Positions 36,568-46,136 of a stretch of DNA of 64,000 nucleotides are shown piece after piece. Each line of letters starts with the position of its first letter. Positions within the stretch are counted from its first letter, which is position 1. The stretch is from Pseudomonas baltica (GTDB lineage: Bacteria; Pseudomonadota; Gammaproteobacteria; Pseudomonadales; Pseudomonadaceae), in assembly GCF_014235765.1 (NCBI RefSeq), contig NZ_JACMYH010000006.1:1-64000 (forward strand), written 5' to 3'. A model generated the notes under the pieces. That model had not been told where the DNA came from. It saw only the letters and a list, made by a program, of their open reading frames with translations, and did not search any database. The position numbers and the translations under genes were made by a program.

Positions 36568-37567
36568 CGCGGCGTTTGTCCCCGGCCTCGTTGACGGTGG
36601 CGGGCTGGGCGTCGAAGCGCTCGTAGGCCTCGACGATGCGCTGCACCAGCGGGTGACGGACGACGTCCTTGGGCTTGAAGTGGGTGAAGCTGATGCCCGG
36701 TACGTCCTTGAGCACTTCGATGACCTGGCTCAGGCCCGACTTGGTGCCCTTGGGCAGGTCGACCTGGGTGATGTCACCGGTGATCACCGCCGTCGAGCCG
36801 AAACCGATCCGGGTCAGGAACATTTTCATCTGTTCCACGGTGGTGTTCTGGCTTTCATCGAGGATGATGAAGCTGTTGTTCAAGGTGCGTCCGCGCATGT
36901 AGGCCAGCGGCGCGATCTCGATGACCTGTTTCTCGATCAGCTTGGCGACGTGTTCGAAGCCGAGCATTTCGTAGAGCGCATCGTAGAGCGGGCGCAGGTA
37001 GGGATCGATCTTCTGCGCCAGGTCACCGGGCAGGAAGCCGAGCTTTTCGCCCGCTTCCACGGCAGGGCGCACCAGAAGAATGCGTCGGACCTGCTCGCGC
37101 TCGAGCGCATCGACGGCGGCGGCCACGGCCAGGTACGTCTTGCCGGTACCTGCCGGGCCGATCCCGAAGTTGATGTCGTTGCTCAGGATTTCCTTGACGT
37201 AGCGCTGCTGGTTCAAGCCGCGCGGCTTGATCATGCCCTTGCGGGTACGCAGCGCGACCGGGACTTCTCCGGACGCTGGATCGTCGAGTTCCTGGACCGC
37301 CGACTCCTGCAGGAACAGGTGGACCGTATCGGGGGACAGCTCGGTGGCCTTGGTTTCCCGGTACAGGCGGCGCAGCAGGTTTTCTGCTGAGCGCGTGTGT
37401 CGGGCGTCGCCGATCAGTTCGAACTGATTGCCACGGTTGCGGATTTCGATTTCCAGGCGCTGTTCGATCAAGCGCAGATGCTCGTCGAATTGCCCGCACA
37501 GGTTGGCGAAGCGGCGAGCCTCGAAAGGCTCGAGCAGGAAGCGATGTGGTTCGATAGGTGCGTTCAA
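36560..37567 (-). CDS. ybeZ: PhoH family ATPase (YbeZ)
   Basis: 335 residues from a TTG at 37567 (initiator then NAPIEPHRFLLEPFEARRF), which matches the family N-terminus. An open frame continues upstream into REP DNA but is not protein-like. Walker A GPAGTGKTYLAVA and Walker B NNSFIILDESQNTT are intact, with RVVRHPLVQ-like sequence (VVRHPLVQRIVEAYERF) at the end. It acts with YbeY in rRNA processing. The initiator choice rests on family length and the loss of similarity upstream. Confidence 0.92.
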   Translation of the reverse strand: MNAPIEPHRFLLEPFEARRFANLCGQFDEHLRLIEQRLEIEIRNRGNQFELIGDARHTRSAENLLRRLYRETKATELSPDTVHLFLQESAVQELDDPASGEVPVALRTRKGMIKPRGLNQQRYVKEILSNDINFGIGPAGTGKTYLAVAAAVDALEREQVRRILLVRPAVEAGEKLGFLPGDLAQKIDPYLRPLYDALYEMLGFEHVAKLIEKQVIEIAPLAYMRGRTLNNSFIILDESQNTTVEQMKMFLTRIGFGSTAVITGDITQVDLPKGTKSGLSQVIEVLKDVPGISFTHFKPKDVVRHPLVQRIVEAYERFDAQPATVNEAGDKRRDA

Positions 37568-37692
37568 GGTCGTATTCGGCCGCCCGACGGCAATTGAAAT
37601 GAGTCCAAGGATAACCCCTGTCAGGGGCGGGGCGAAAGGGGTGGGCGGCGAATGGCCTTGGCCAGCGCCTGGCTGGCTGCCGGCGGTGCGAC

Positions 37693-37969
37693 TTTCGCGG
37701 CCACTGACCGCTCCTACAAGGATCGCGGTCACCCTGTAGGAGCGGTCATCGGCCGCGAAGGGTTCGGCGCGTTGAACCTGACACACCGCGGTGCGGCTTT
37801 CGCGGCCACGGACCGCTCCTACAAGGATCGCGGTCACCCTGTAGGAGCGGTCACCGGCCGCGAAGGGTTCTGCGCGGTGAACCTGACATACCGCGGTGCC
37901 CCTTTCGCGGCCACGGACCGCTCCCACAAGGATCGCGGTCACCCTGTAGGAGCGGTCATCGGCCGCGAA
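37693..37969. repeat. Tandem array of three REPINs, period 105 bp
   Basis: Three copies begin at 37693, 37798 and 37903. Each is an inverted pair of about 67 bases (TTTCGCGGCCACGGACCGCT ... AGCGGTCATCGGCCGCGAA) joined by a 36-38 base spacer. The first has ACTGACC and the third CTCCCAC variants. The array fills most of the 425-base gap between phoH and miaB. The rest of the gap (37568-37692 and 37970-37992) holds nothing else I can see. Confidence 0.92.
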
Positions 37970-37992
37970 CGTCGCGCCGCGGTGTGGTTCTG

Positions 37993-39321
37993 TCAGGCCA
38001 GCAGTTCGCCGCGCAGCGAGTGGGGGCGGGCCTCGGCGATGTGGATGTCGACGAACTGGCCGATCAGCCGTGCATCCGAGCAGGTGAAATTGACGATACG
38101 GTTGTTCTCGGTACGCCCCTGCAACTGGCCGGGATCCTTGCGCGAATAATCGGTGACCAGAATGCGCTGGGTAGTGCCCACCATCTGACGACTGATCTCG
38201 AAGCCCTGCTGGTTCAGCCGATGCTGCAGCGCATCCAGGCGCTGTTTCTTCACCGGCTCGGGCGTGTCGTCGGCCAGATCCGCCGCCGGCGTACCAGGCC
38301 GCTGGCTATAGATGAAGGAGTACGAGAAATCCATGCCCACATCGGTAACCAGTTTCAGGGTCTGCTCGAAGTCTTTCTCGGTTTCGCCGGGGAAACCGAT
38401 GATGAAGTCCGAGCTGATGCAGATGTCCGGTACCGCCGCCTTGAGCTTGCGCAGCTTGGATTTGTATTCCAGCACCGTGTGGCCGCGTTTCATGGCCGCC
38501 AGCACGCGGTCCGAGCCCGATTGCACCGGCAGGTGCAGGTGCTTCACCAACTGCGGCACTTCGGCATGGGCCAGGATCAGGCTGTCGGAAAACTCCAGTG
38601 GGTGCGAGGTGGTGTAGCGGATGCGCTCGATCCCGTCGATCTGTGCCACCACCCGGATCAGCTCGGCCAGGTCGGCCAGGCGACCGTCGTCGGTCTGGCC
38701 GCGGTAGCCGTTGACGTTCTGCCCCAGCAGGGTGACTTCGCGCACGCCGTTGTCGGCCAGGTGCATGACCTCGGCCAGGACATCGTCGAACGGTCGGCTG
38801 ACTTCTTCGCCGCGGGTGTAGGGCACCACGCAGAACGTGCAGTATTTGCTGCAGCCTTCCATCACCGAGACGTAGGCGGTCGGGCCGTCGATGCGCGGTT
38901 CGGGCAAGTGGTCGAACTTCTCGATCTCGGGGAAGGAGATGTCCACCTGCGGCAGGCGGGTGATGCGCGCCGCGTCGATCATCTCGGGCAGGCGATGCAG
39001 GGTCTGCGGGCCGAACACCACATCGACGTAGGGCGCGCGATCGCGGATGGCTGCGCCTTCCTGGCTGGCCACGCAGCCGCCGACCGCAATGACCATGTCC
39101 GGCTTGGCCAGCTTCAGTTCGCGCCAGCGGCCCAGTTGCGAATAGACGCGGTCCTGGGCGCGCTCGCGGATCGAGCAGGTATTGAGCAGGATCACGTCGG
39201 CGTCTTCTGCGCGTGCCGTGACTTCCAGGGCTTGATGTTCACCCAGCAGGTCGACCATGCGCGAGCTGTCGTACTCGTTCATCTGGCAACCGTGGGTTTC
39301 GATATAAAGCTTCTTGGCCAT
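37993..39321 (-). CDS. miaB: tRNA-2-methylthio-N6-dimethylallyladenosine synthase MiaB
   Basis: 442 residues from the ATG at 39321 (MAKKLYIETHGCQMNEYDSS). Three Cys residues in the UPF0004 domain (GCQMN, NTCSIRE, GGCVASQ), the radical-SAM CSKYCTFC motif and a C-terminal TRAM domain are in place. MiaB adds a methylthio group to i6A37 in tRNAs. It is divergent from the DUF1820 gene. Confidence 0.97.
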   Translation of the reverse strand: MAKKLYIETHGCQMNEYDSSRMVDLLGEHQALEVTARAEDADVILLNTCSIRERAQDRVYSQLGRWRELKLAKPDMVIAVGGCVASQEGAAIRDRAPYVDVVFGPQTLHRLPEMIDAARITRLPQVDISFPEIEKFDHLPEPRIDGPTAYVSVMEGCSKYCTFCVVPYTRGEEVSRPFDDVLAEVMHLADNGVREVTLLGQNVNGYRGQTDDGRLADLAELIRVVAQIDGIERIRYTTSHPLEFSDSLILAHAEVPQLVKHLHLPVQSGSDRVLAAMKRGHTVLEYKSKLRKLKAAVPDICISSDFIIGFPGETEKDFEQTLKLVTDVGMDFSYSFIYSQRPGTPAADLADDTPEPVKKQRLDALQHRLNQQGFEISRQMVGTTQRILVTDYSRKDPGQLQGRTENNRIVNFTCSDARLIGQFVDIHIAEARPHSLRGELLA

Positions 39322-39354
39322 GGGGTGATCATCAAGTGGTTCAAAGAACCGCGC

Positions 39355-39360
39355 ATTATA
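39355..39360 (-). promoter_or_regulatory. Putative -10 element for miaB
   Basis: The minus strand reads TATAAT at 39360-39355, 34 bases upstream of the miaB start. The -35 region (TAGGAA) is poor. Confidence 0.35.
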
Positions 39361-39454
39361 GTGCCCGTGGTCGGTGGTTCCTAGCATTGCCTGTCGGGCG
39401 GCTATGCTATAGTTTTCGCCCTCTTTCAAGCTCACGACCTTATATCTGCCGACG

Positions 39455-39781
39455 ATGACCAAACGCGAAGCTCCAATCTACAAAGTGATTTTCCTCAACC
39501 AGGGCCAGGTATTCGAGATGTACGCCAAGCAGATCTACCAGAGTGATCTGTGGGGGTTTCTGGAGGTCGAGGAATTCGTCTTTGGCGAGCGCACCACCGT
39601 GGTCGTCGACCCCAGCGAAGAAAAGCTCAAGGCTCAGTTCGAAGGCGTGACGCGCAGCTTCGTGCCCATGCACTCGATCGTGCGGATTGATGAGGTCGAG
39701 CGTTTGGGCACGCCGAAGATCAGCGAGGCACGCATGACCGGCAATGTCATGCCATTCCCGATGCCGATGCCCGACAAGTAG
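39455..39781 (+). CDS. DUF1820 family protein
   Basis: 108 residues. The N-terminal sequence APIYKVIFLNQGQVFEMYAK and VEEFVFGERTTVVVDPSEEKL match DUF1820, a small cytoplasmic family of unknown function common in gamma-proteobacteria. The start ATG at 39455 gives MTKREAPIY. The C-terminus is Met/Pro-rich (NVMPFPMPMPDK). Convergent with the Sel1 gene. Confidence 0.9.
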   Translation: MTKREAPIYKVIFLNQGQVFEMYAKQIYQSDLWGFLEVEEFVFGERTTVVVDPSEEKLKAQFEGVTRSFVPMHSIVRIDEVERLGTPKISEARMTGNVMPFPMPMPDK

Positions 39782-39805
39782 TCATCAGTCGGGCCGCTGC
39801 CAGGC

Positions 39806-40357
39806 TCAGGGCAGCGGGGCGAAAGGCGAGCGGCTGCCTTCGGCCGTCTGCAATTCGAGCAGGTACTTGCGGAAAATCTGCCCCAGCACCTGAGTGGCCA
39901 CTTCGAGGTCTTCGCGGCGCATCTGCCCGGACACCTCGTCGGCGACGTCCAGTGCATCCTCGGCGCCATTGACCGCCGCCATCTTCAGCACGATATAGGC
40001 CTGGATGTTGTTGGCCGCCACGCCTTCGCCCTTGAAGAACATCGTGCCCAGGTGATACTGGGCCTCGGCATGGCCTTGCAGGGAGGCTTGTTCGAAGTAG
40101 CTGAGGGCCTGGTTCAAGTCGCGTTCGGTTCGAGTACCGTCGTAATAGAACTGACCGAGTTCGAATTGCGCCTGGGCGTCGCCGTCCTTTGCAGCCTGTT
40201 GACACGCAGTCAGCGCCGCGGGCAATGCCTGGGCAGAGGTATTGAGGGTGCAGCGACCCACCGCCGGAATCAACAACGAATTGCCGCCTGCGGTAGCCAT
40301 TAGCGGCTGAAGAAGCAACAGGCAGCCCAATGCAAGGGCGCGGCCGGTGCGGTTCAT
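39806..40357 (-). CDS. Sel1-repeat secreted protein
   Basis: 183 residues. A signal peptide ends at ATA-GG (residue 23). At least two Sel1/TPR-like repeats are visible: AAKDGDAQAQFELGQFYYDG and ASLQGHAEAQYHLGTMFFKG. Such repeats mediate protein binding; the partner is unknown. A GC-rich stem (39794-39817) spans its stop codon and may end transcription from both sides. Confidence 0.85.
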   Translation of the reverse strand: MNRTGRALALGCLLLLQPLMATAGGNSLLIPAVGRCTLNTSAQALPAALTACQQAAKDGDAQAQFELGQFYYDGTRTERDLNQALSYFEQASLQGHAEAQYHLGTMFFKGEGVAANNIQAYIVLKMAAVNGAEDALDVADEVSGQMRREDLEVATQVLGQIFRKYLLELQTAEGSRSPFAPLP

Positions 40358-40570
40358 GGGGATCGACTTACCTCTGCGGAATGCGGGCGGACCCGACGTC
40401 GAAACGTGGCGGGTGCTGCATTATGAAATAAGCGGGGGGGCTGTTACAAAGTCTTTACTCGTTTTTCTGCGATATCGCCCAGATGGCACTGTTTCACGGG
40501 GTGCCAGCCGCAGCAGCGGTCCGTGGCCGTAGACAATCCAGCACGCTGTGTCAGGCGCACCGTGTTGCCT

Positions 40571-40705
40571 TCTTCGCGGCCGCTGACCGCTCCTACGGAT
40601 TTAGATGCAACCTTCTGCGTAGGAGCAGTCCGTGGCCGCGAACGATGCGCTGCGGTCGGCCAGGCATACCGCAGCGTCCTTTTCGCGGCCGCTGACCGCT
40701 CCTAC
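40571..40705. repeat. Cluster of REP copies, CGGCCGCTGACCGCTCCTAC type
   Basis: A forward copy at 40571-40596, an inverted copy at 40619-40642 (GTAGGAGCAGTCCGTGGCCG) and a second forward copy at 40681-40705 lie between the Sel1 and hemL genes. A diverged fragment is at about 40510-40529. The rest of this 362-base gap shows nothing else. Confidence 0.8.
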
Positions 40706-40719
40706 GGGAGTGAAGGTGG

Positions 40720-42003
<1,284 letters not shown>

Positions 42004-42020
42004 AGATAAGCTCTCTTGCA

Positions 42021-42647
42021 TCAGGCAGTTTCGAACAACGCGTTCAGCGCGCGGGCGCGGCGGGTGACTTCCTGGGCCGTGTCGGCGCCGAACAGCGCAT
42101 GCACCACGGCCAGCAGGTTGGCACCCTGGGCCACCAGCGGGGCGGCGTTGTCCAGGGTGATGCCGCCAATGACGGCAATCGGCAATTTCAATTCGGCACG
42201 CGCCTGCGCCAACAGTTCCAGGCTGGCAGGCGATGCGTCGGGCTTGGTCTGGGAGGCGAAGAAGCGTCCGAAGGCCACGTAGCTGGCCCCTTCGCGGGCG
42301 GCCTGGTGGGCCAGGTCGAGACGGTTGTGGCACGTGCTGCCGATGATCGCCTTGCGGCCAAGCAAGGCGCGTGCAGGCGTCAGCGGGCCATCGGTCTGCC
42401 CCAGGTGCACGCCGACGTTGAGCCGCGCGGCCAGTTCGGCGTCGTCGTTGATGATCAGGTGCGCCTTGTAGCGCTCGCACAGCTGGCGCAATTTCTCGGC
42501 TTCGCGCAGGCGTCGGGCGTCGTCGTTGCTCTTGTCACGGTATTGCAGCAAGGTAATGCCGCCGTCCAGTGCAGCCTCGACGTACTTGAGGAACTTGCCG
42601 GCCAACAGCTGGCTGTCGGTGATGGCATAGACGCCACGTAGGTTCAT
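42021..42647 (-). CDS. thiE: Thiamine-phosphate synthase
   Basis: 208 residues from ATG 42647 (MNLRGVYAITDSQLLAGKFL). TIM-barrel ThiE motifs: ITLLQYRDKSNDD, LIINDDAELAARLNVGVHLGQ, SYVAFGRFFASQTKP, PIAVIGGITLDNAAPL. It couples HMP-PP and THZ-P to thiamine phosphate. Operon with thiD upstream and hemL downstream. Confidence 0.96.
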   Translation of the reverse strand: MNLRGVYAITDSQLLAGKFLKYVEAALDGGITLLQYRDKSNDDARRLREAEKLRQLCERYKAHLIINDDAELAARLNVGVHLGQTDGPLTPARALLGRKAIIGSTCHNRLDLAHQAAREGASYVAFGRFFASQTKPDASPASLELLAQARAELKLPIAVIGGITLDNAAPLVAQGANLLAVVHALFGADTAQEVTRRARALNALFETA

Positions 42648-42681
42648 CGCTCGGTCCTGAGGCAGGGGGCAGGGGTTCGGC

Positions 42682-43479
42682 TCAAGAGCAGAAATCCAGG
42701 GGCAGGCGGCGCGGCACGAATTGCCCGTGGCCCAACTGCTCGGCGTCGCGCAGGGTGCGCCAGGTGTAGTCGAGCGCCGACTGCACCGCGCTTTCCAGGC
42801 CTTCACCCAACGCCAGGCGGCCGGCCAGGGCGCTGGCCAGAGTGCAGCCGGAGCCATGGTAGCTGCCAGGCAGGCGCTGGCAGGTAAACGTGCGGCGACT
42901 GCCGTCGCGGCTGTACAGACGGTTGTGCACTTCGTGCTCGTCGCCATGGCCGCCGGTGATCAACAGGTGCTTGCAGAACCGCAGCAGCTTCTGTGCGCAT
43001 TCATCGGCGCTGCCGTCGGGCAGGTCGGCGAGAATGCGCGCTTCGGGCAGGTTCGGCGTCGCGATGGTCGCCAGCGGCAGCAGCTGTTCGCGCATCGCGT
43101 AGCCGACCTCGTCCTTGCCCAGGCTACCGCCACCACCGGCACGCAATACCGGGTCACAGACCATCGGCAGATGGGGGTGGGCGGACAACAGCTCGACCAC
43201 GGTTGCGACCATGTCCACCGAACCGAGCATGCCCAGCTTGACCGCCGCCACCGGCGAGTCGCTGAGCACGGCATTGGCCTGGGCCAGGATCCACTCGCGG
43301 TCGAGCACGCGGAAATCGCTGACATTGACCGTGTTCTGCACGGTCAGCGCCGTGATCGTCGGCGCGGCATGGCAGCCCTGCGCGAGCAAGGCTTCGATAT
43401 CTGCCTGCAGGCCGGCGCCGCCACTGGGGTCGTGGCCGGAGAGACAGAGGACAACGGGGCGGGAACTATAGATATTCAT
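42682..43479 (-). CDS. thiD: Hydroxymethylpyrimidine/phosphomethylpyrimidine kinase
   Basis: 265 residues from the ATG at 43479 (MNIYSSRPVVLCLSGHDPSG). Family motifs: SGHDPSGGAGLQADIEALLA, ITALTVQNTV, DPVLRAGGGGSLG and the phosphate loop GSYHGSGCTLASALAG. ThiD phosphorylates HMP and HMP-P for thiamine synthesis. First gene of the thiD-thiE-hemL run; divergent from the LadS-like kinase gene. Confidence 0.95.
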   Translation of the reverse strand: MNIYSSRPVVLCLSGHDPSGGAGLQADIEALLAQGCHAAPTITALTVQNTVNVSDFRVLDREWILAQANAVLSDSPVAAVKLGMLGSVDMVATVVELLSAHPHLPMVCDPVLRAGGGGSLGKDEVGYAMREQLLPLATIATPNLPEARILADLPDGSADECAQKLLRFCKHLLITGGHGDEHEVHNRLYSRDGSRRTFTCQRLPGSYHGSGCTLASALAGRLALGEGLESAVQSALDYTWRTLRDAEQLGHGQFVPRRLPLDFCS

Positions 43480-43631
43480 GGTGCGCGAGCTTATCACGGC
43501 GCACGCCGTTGTAGCAGGGCCGCAAGCGGCGGTGCGCGTGTCTGACGGTCTGCGTTGGCGACCGGCGTTCGCGCTTTTCAGGGGGGCTATGTATCATATT
43601 GACACTACGCTGCAACACTCCCGAAGGCACC

Positions 43632-46055
43632 ATGCGCTATTTGCTTATCTTGATAATGGCCTGGCTGCCCATGCTGGCAGGTGCGGTCGACTTCGACGAG
43701 ACCACCCGCAGCCTCGCGCTGGGGCGCACGATGCAGGTCTACGAGGATGTGTCGGGCGCCGCCACCATCGAGCAGATCACCACCGGCCTGGCCCCCGCTT
43801 TTCGTCAGCACCACAGCGACGTGCTCAATGCCGGCTACTCGCGATCCGTGTATTGGCTGCGCATCGATCTGCGCTATGTACCGCGCGCCGACGGATCGCC
43901 GCACAGCTGGCTGCTGGAACTGGCCTATCCGCCCATGGACCACCTGGAACTGTTCTTGCCCGATGCCGCCGGGCAGTACCGCTCGGTGCAGCGAACCGGC
44001 GATGCCTTGCCGTATGCCAGCCGCCAGATCAAGCAGAACAACTACTTGTTCGAACTGCCATTCCAGCCAGGCGAAGCGAAGACCGTGTATCTGCGCCTGC
44101 ACAGCCAGGGCTCGGTGCAGGCGCCGGTCAGCCTGTGGTCGGCCAACGCGTACCTCGAGGCCCAACCTTCAAGGCTGTACGTGCTCGGGCTGATCTACGG
44201 CGTGCTGCTGGGCATGCTGGTGTACAACCTGTTCATCTTCCTCAGCGTGCGTGATCGCAGCTACCTGTACTACATTGTCTATATCGCGTCGTTCGGCCTG
44301 TATCAGGTGTCAGTGAACGGTGCCGGGGTCGAGTATTTCTGGCCCGACAACCCATGGTGGGCCAACGCGGCCACGCCGTTCTTCATTGGCGCGGCCGGCT
44401 TCTTCGGTTGCCAGTTCTCGCGCAGCTTCCTGCAGACGGCGCGGCACAGCCGCTGGATGGACCGACTACTGCTCGGCCTGATGGTCTACGGCGCCGTAGT
44501 CATGGTGCTGTCGCTGTCGACCAGCTACGCCCTGGCATTGCGCCTGGCCACGTTGCTGGCGCTGTGTTTCACCGTGGTGATCTTCTCCGCCGGCATCCTC
44601 GCCTGGTTGCGTGGCATGCGCTTGGCGCGTTACTTCATCATTGCCTGGAGCGCGTTCCTGCTGGGCGGCATCGTCAATACCCTGATGGTGCTGGGCTATC
44701 TGCCCAATGTGTTCATCACCATGTACGCCAGCCAGATCGGTTCGGCGCTGGAGGTCGGCCTGCTGTCGCTGGCCCTCGCCGACCGGATCAATGTGCTGCG
44801 CGATCAGCAGGCGCAGACCCTCAAGCAAGCCGGGCTGAAGCTTGAGCAGGCGAATCAGGAACTGGCTGCGAGCAACCGCCTCAAGGACGAATTCCTGGCC
44901 ACTGTCACCCATGAGCTGCGCACCCCGATGAATGGCGTGATCGGCTCGCTGGAACTGATGCAGACCGTGCCCATGGGGCCGGAGCTGGCGCAGTACCAGC
45001 ACACCGCTGCAGGTTCGGCGCGGCACATGATGCGCATGGTCGATGACATCCTGATCCTCACCGAGCTGCAAGCCGGGCGGCTCTATCCGCGCAACGAACC
45101 GTTCAGCCTGCAGGCGCTGCTGGACAGCATGCAGATGCAGTTCAGCCGTCAGGCCCAGAGCAAGGGGCTGGCGTTCACCGTGGAGCGCGTAGCCGGTCTA
45201 CCCGACCGCCTGCAGGGCGATTCGCAGAAACTTGCCCTGTGCCTGGGCTGCCTGATCGACAACGGCATCAAGTTCACCCGCGAAGGCAGTGTCAATGTGC
45301 GCGTCAGTGGCGGCGAGCCAGTGAGTGATCACCTGCAGATAACCTTCACGGTCAGCGACAGCGGCATCGGTTTCAGTCATCGCGACGAAGAGACCCTCTA
45401 CCAACGCTTCTACCAGCTGGACGGCTCGGTGACCCGCGAGTACGGCGGATTGGGTATAGGCCTGGCGATCTGTCGGCAGCTGGCCGAGCTGGTAGGCGGG
45501 CAGCTTCATCATCAGTCCGAGCCCGGACGCGGCAGCTGTTTCGAACTGAGCGTGCGCCTGGGGGTTGTCGAAGCGCATCCGGGCCGTGCCTTGAGCACCC
45601 GCGCCGGTGCCCTTGGCGCGCAGCGCGCCGCCCATGAATGCACGGTATTGCTGGTGGACGCCAACAGCGTCGACCAGTTGGTGGTGCGGGCCATGCTGCT
45701 CAAGCTCGGCTACCGCGTGCGCACGGCCGAGGACGGCGCCGGTGCGCTGGCCCTGCTGGCTCGCGAGCGTTTCGATGCCGTGCTCATCGAGCACAGCCCG
45801 CCCGCAGAGAGCGCTCTGCACACCACCCGCGAACTGCGCAGCGTGCCGGGGTGCGAGCGATTGCCGGTGCTGGCGATCACCGAACCCGGCCAGGCCCGGC
45901 GCGAGGCGTCCCTGGCTGCCGGGGTATCGATCTGCGTGGTGCGCCCGGTGCGCTTCGAAGAGCTTCAGGCGGTTTTGCACGGTTGCATCCTCAGTCGTCC
46001 CAAGCCGGTGTCGCCGCTGATTGCAGATGCGCCCCCCGGCGCTGCCCCGGCGTAA
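43632..46055 (+). CDS. ladS: LadS-like hybrid sensor histidine kinase with a degenerate receiver
   Basis: 807 residues from the ATG at 43632. Signal peptide (1-18), 7TMR-DISMED2 sensor domain (about 25-165), seven membrane helices (about 180-380), coiled coil (395-420), HisKA with His427 in TVTHELRTPMNG, HATPase with DNGIKFT, DSGIGF and GGLGIGLAI, then a receiver domain (about 669-786). Domain order, length and the place beside thiD match P. aeruginosa LadS, a calcium-responsive kinase that feeds the Gac/Rsm pathway and biofilm switch. Odd here: the receiver's phospho-acceptor Asp is Glu720 (VLIEHSPP), the acidic pair is VDAN (Asp676 only) and the usual Lys is Arg771. The kinase half is intact. 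Confidence 0.88.
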   Translation: MRYLLILIMAWLPMLAGAVDFDETTRSLALGRTMQVYEDVSGAATIEQITTGLAPAFRQHHSDVLNAGYSRSVYWLRIDLRYVPRADGSPHSWLLELAYPPMDHLELFLPDAAGQYRSVQRTGDALPYASRQIKQNNYLFELPFQPGEAKTVYLRLHSQGSVQAPVSLWSANAYLEAQPSRLYVLGLIYGVLLGMLVYNLFIFLSVRDRSYLYYIVYIASFGLYQVSVNGAGVEYFWPDNPWWANAATPFFIGAAGFFGCQFSRSFLQTARHSRWMDRLLLGLMVYGAVVMVLSLSTSYALALRLATLLALCFTVVIFSAGILAWLRGMRLARYFIIAWSAFLLGGIVNTLMVLGYLPNVFITMYASQIGSALEVGLLSLALADRINVLRDQQAQTLKQAGLKLEQANQELAASNRLKDEFLATVTHELRTPMNGVIGSLELMQTVPMGPELAQYQHTAAGSARHMMRMVDDILILTELQAGRLYPRNEPFSLQALLDSMQMQFSRQAQSKGLAFTVERVAGLPDRLQGDSQKLALCLGCLIDNGIKFTREGSVNVRVSGGEPVSDHLQITFTVSDSGIGFSHRDEETLYQRFYQLDGSVTREYGGLGIGLAICRQLAELVGGQLHHQSEPGRGSCFELSVRLGVVEAHPGRALSTRAGALGAQRAAHECTVLLVDANSVDQLVVRAMLLKLGYRVRTAEDGAGALALLARERFDAVLIEHSPPAESALHTTRELRSVPGCERLPVLAITEPGQARREASLAAGVSICVVRPVRFEELQAVLHGCILSRPKPVSPLIADAPPGAAPA

Positions 46056-46136
46056 CCAAGGCCGTCGCACCGGGGGTGCCTTTCGTCGGCATTGCAGGCA
46101 AGATGCAAGCCTGCCAGATCAGCCAGGACATGCCCC

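Noticed and set aside
37568..37942. Open extension of ybeZ upstream through the REP array
   Set aside because: The added residues are translated REP repeats (ILVGAVRGRE-type) repeated with the array period. Family length and N-terminus fit the TTG at 37567.
37693..37969. Regular repeats as a CRISPR array
   Set aside because: Each unit is a REPIN with a near-identical spacer, and the same element occurs alone at 27595.
40358..40570. Possible tRNA gene near miaB, as in some relatives
   Set aside because: No cloverleaf or CCA-ending pattern could be found in the gap.
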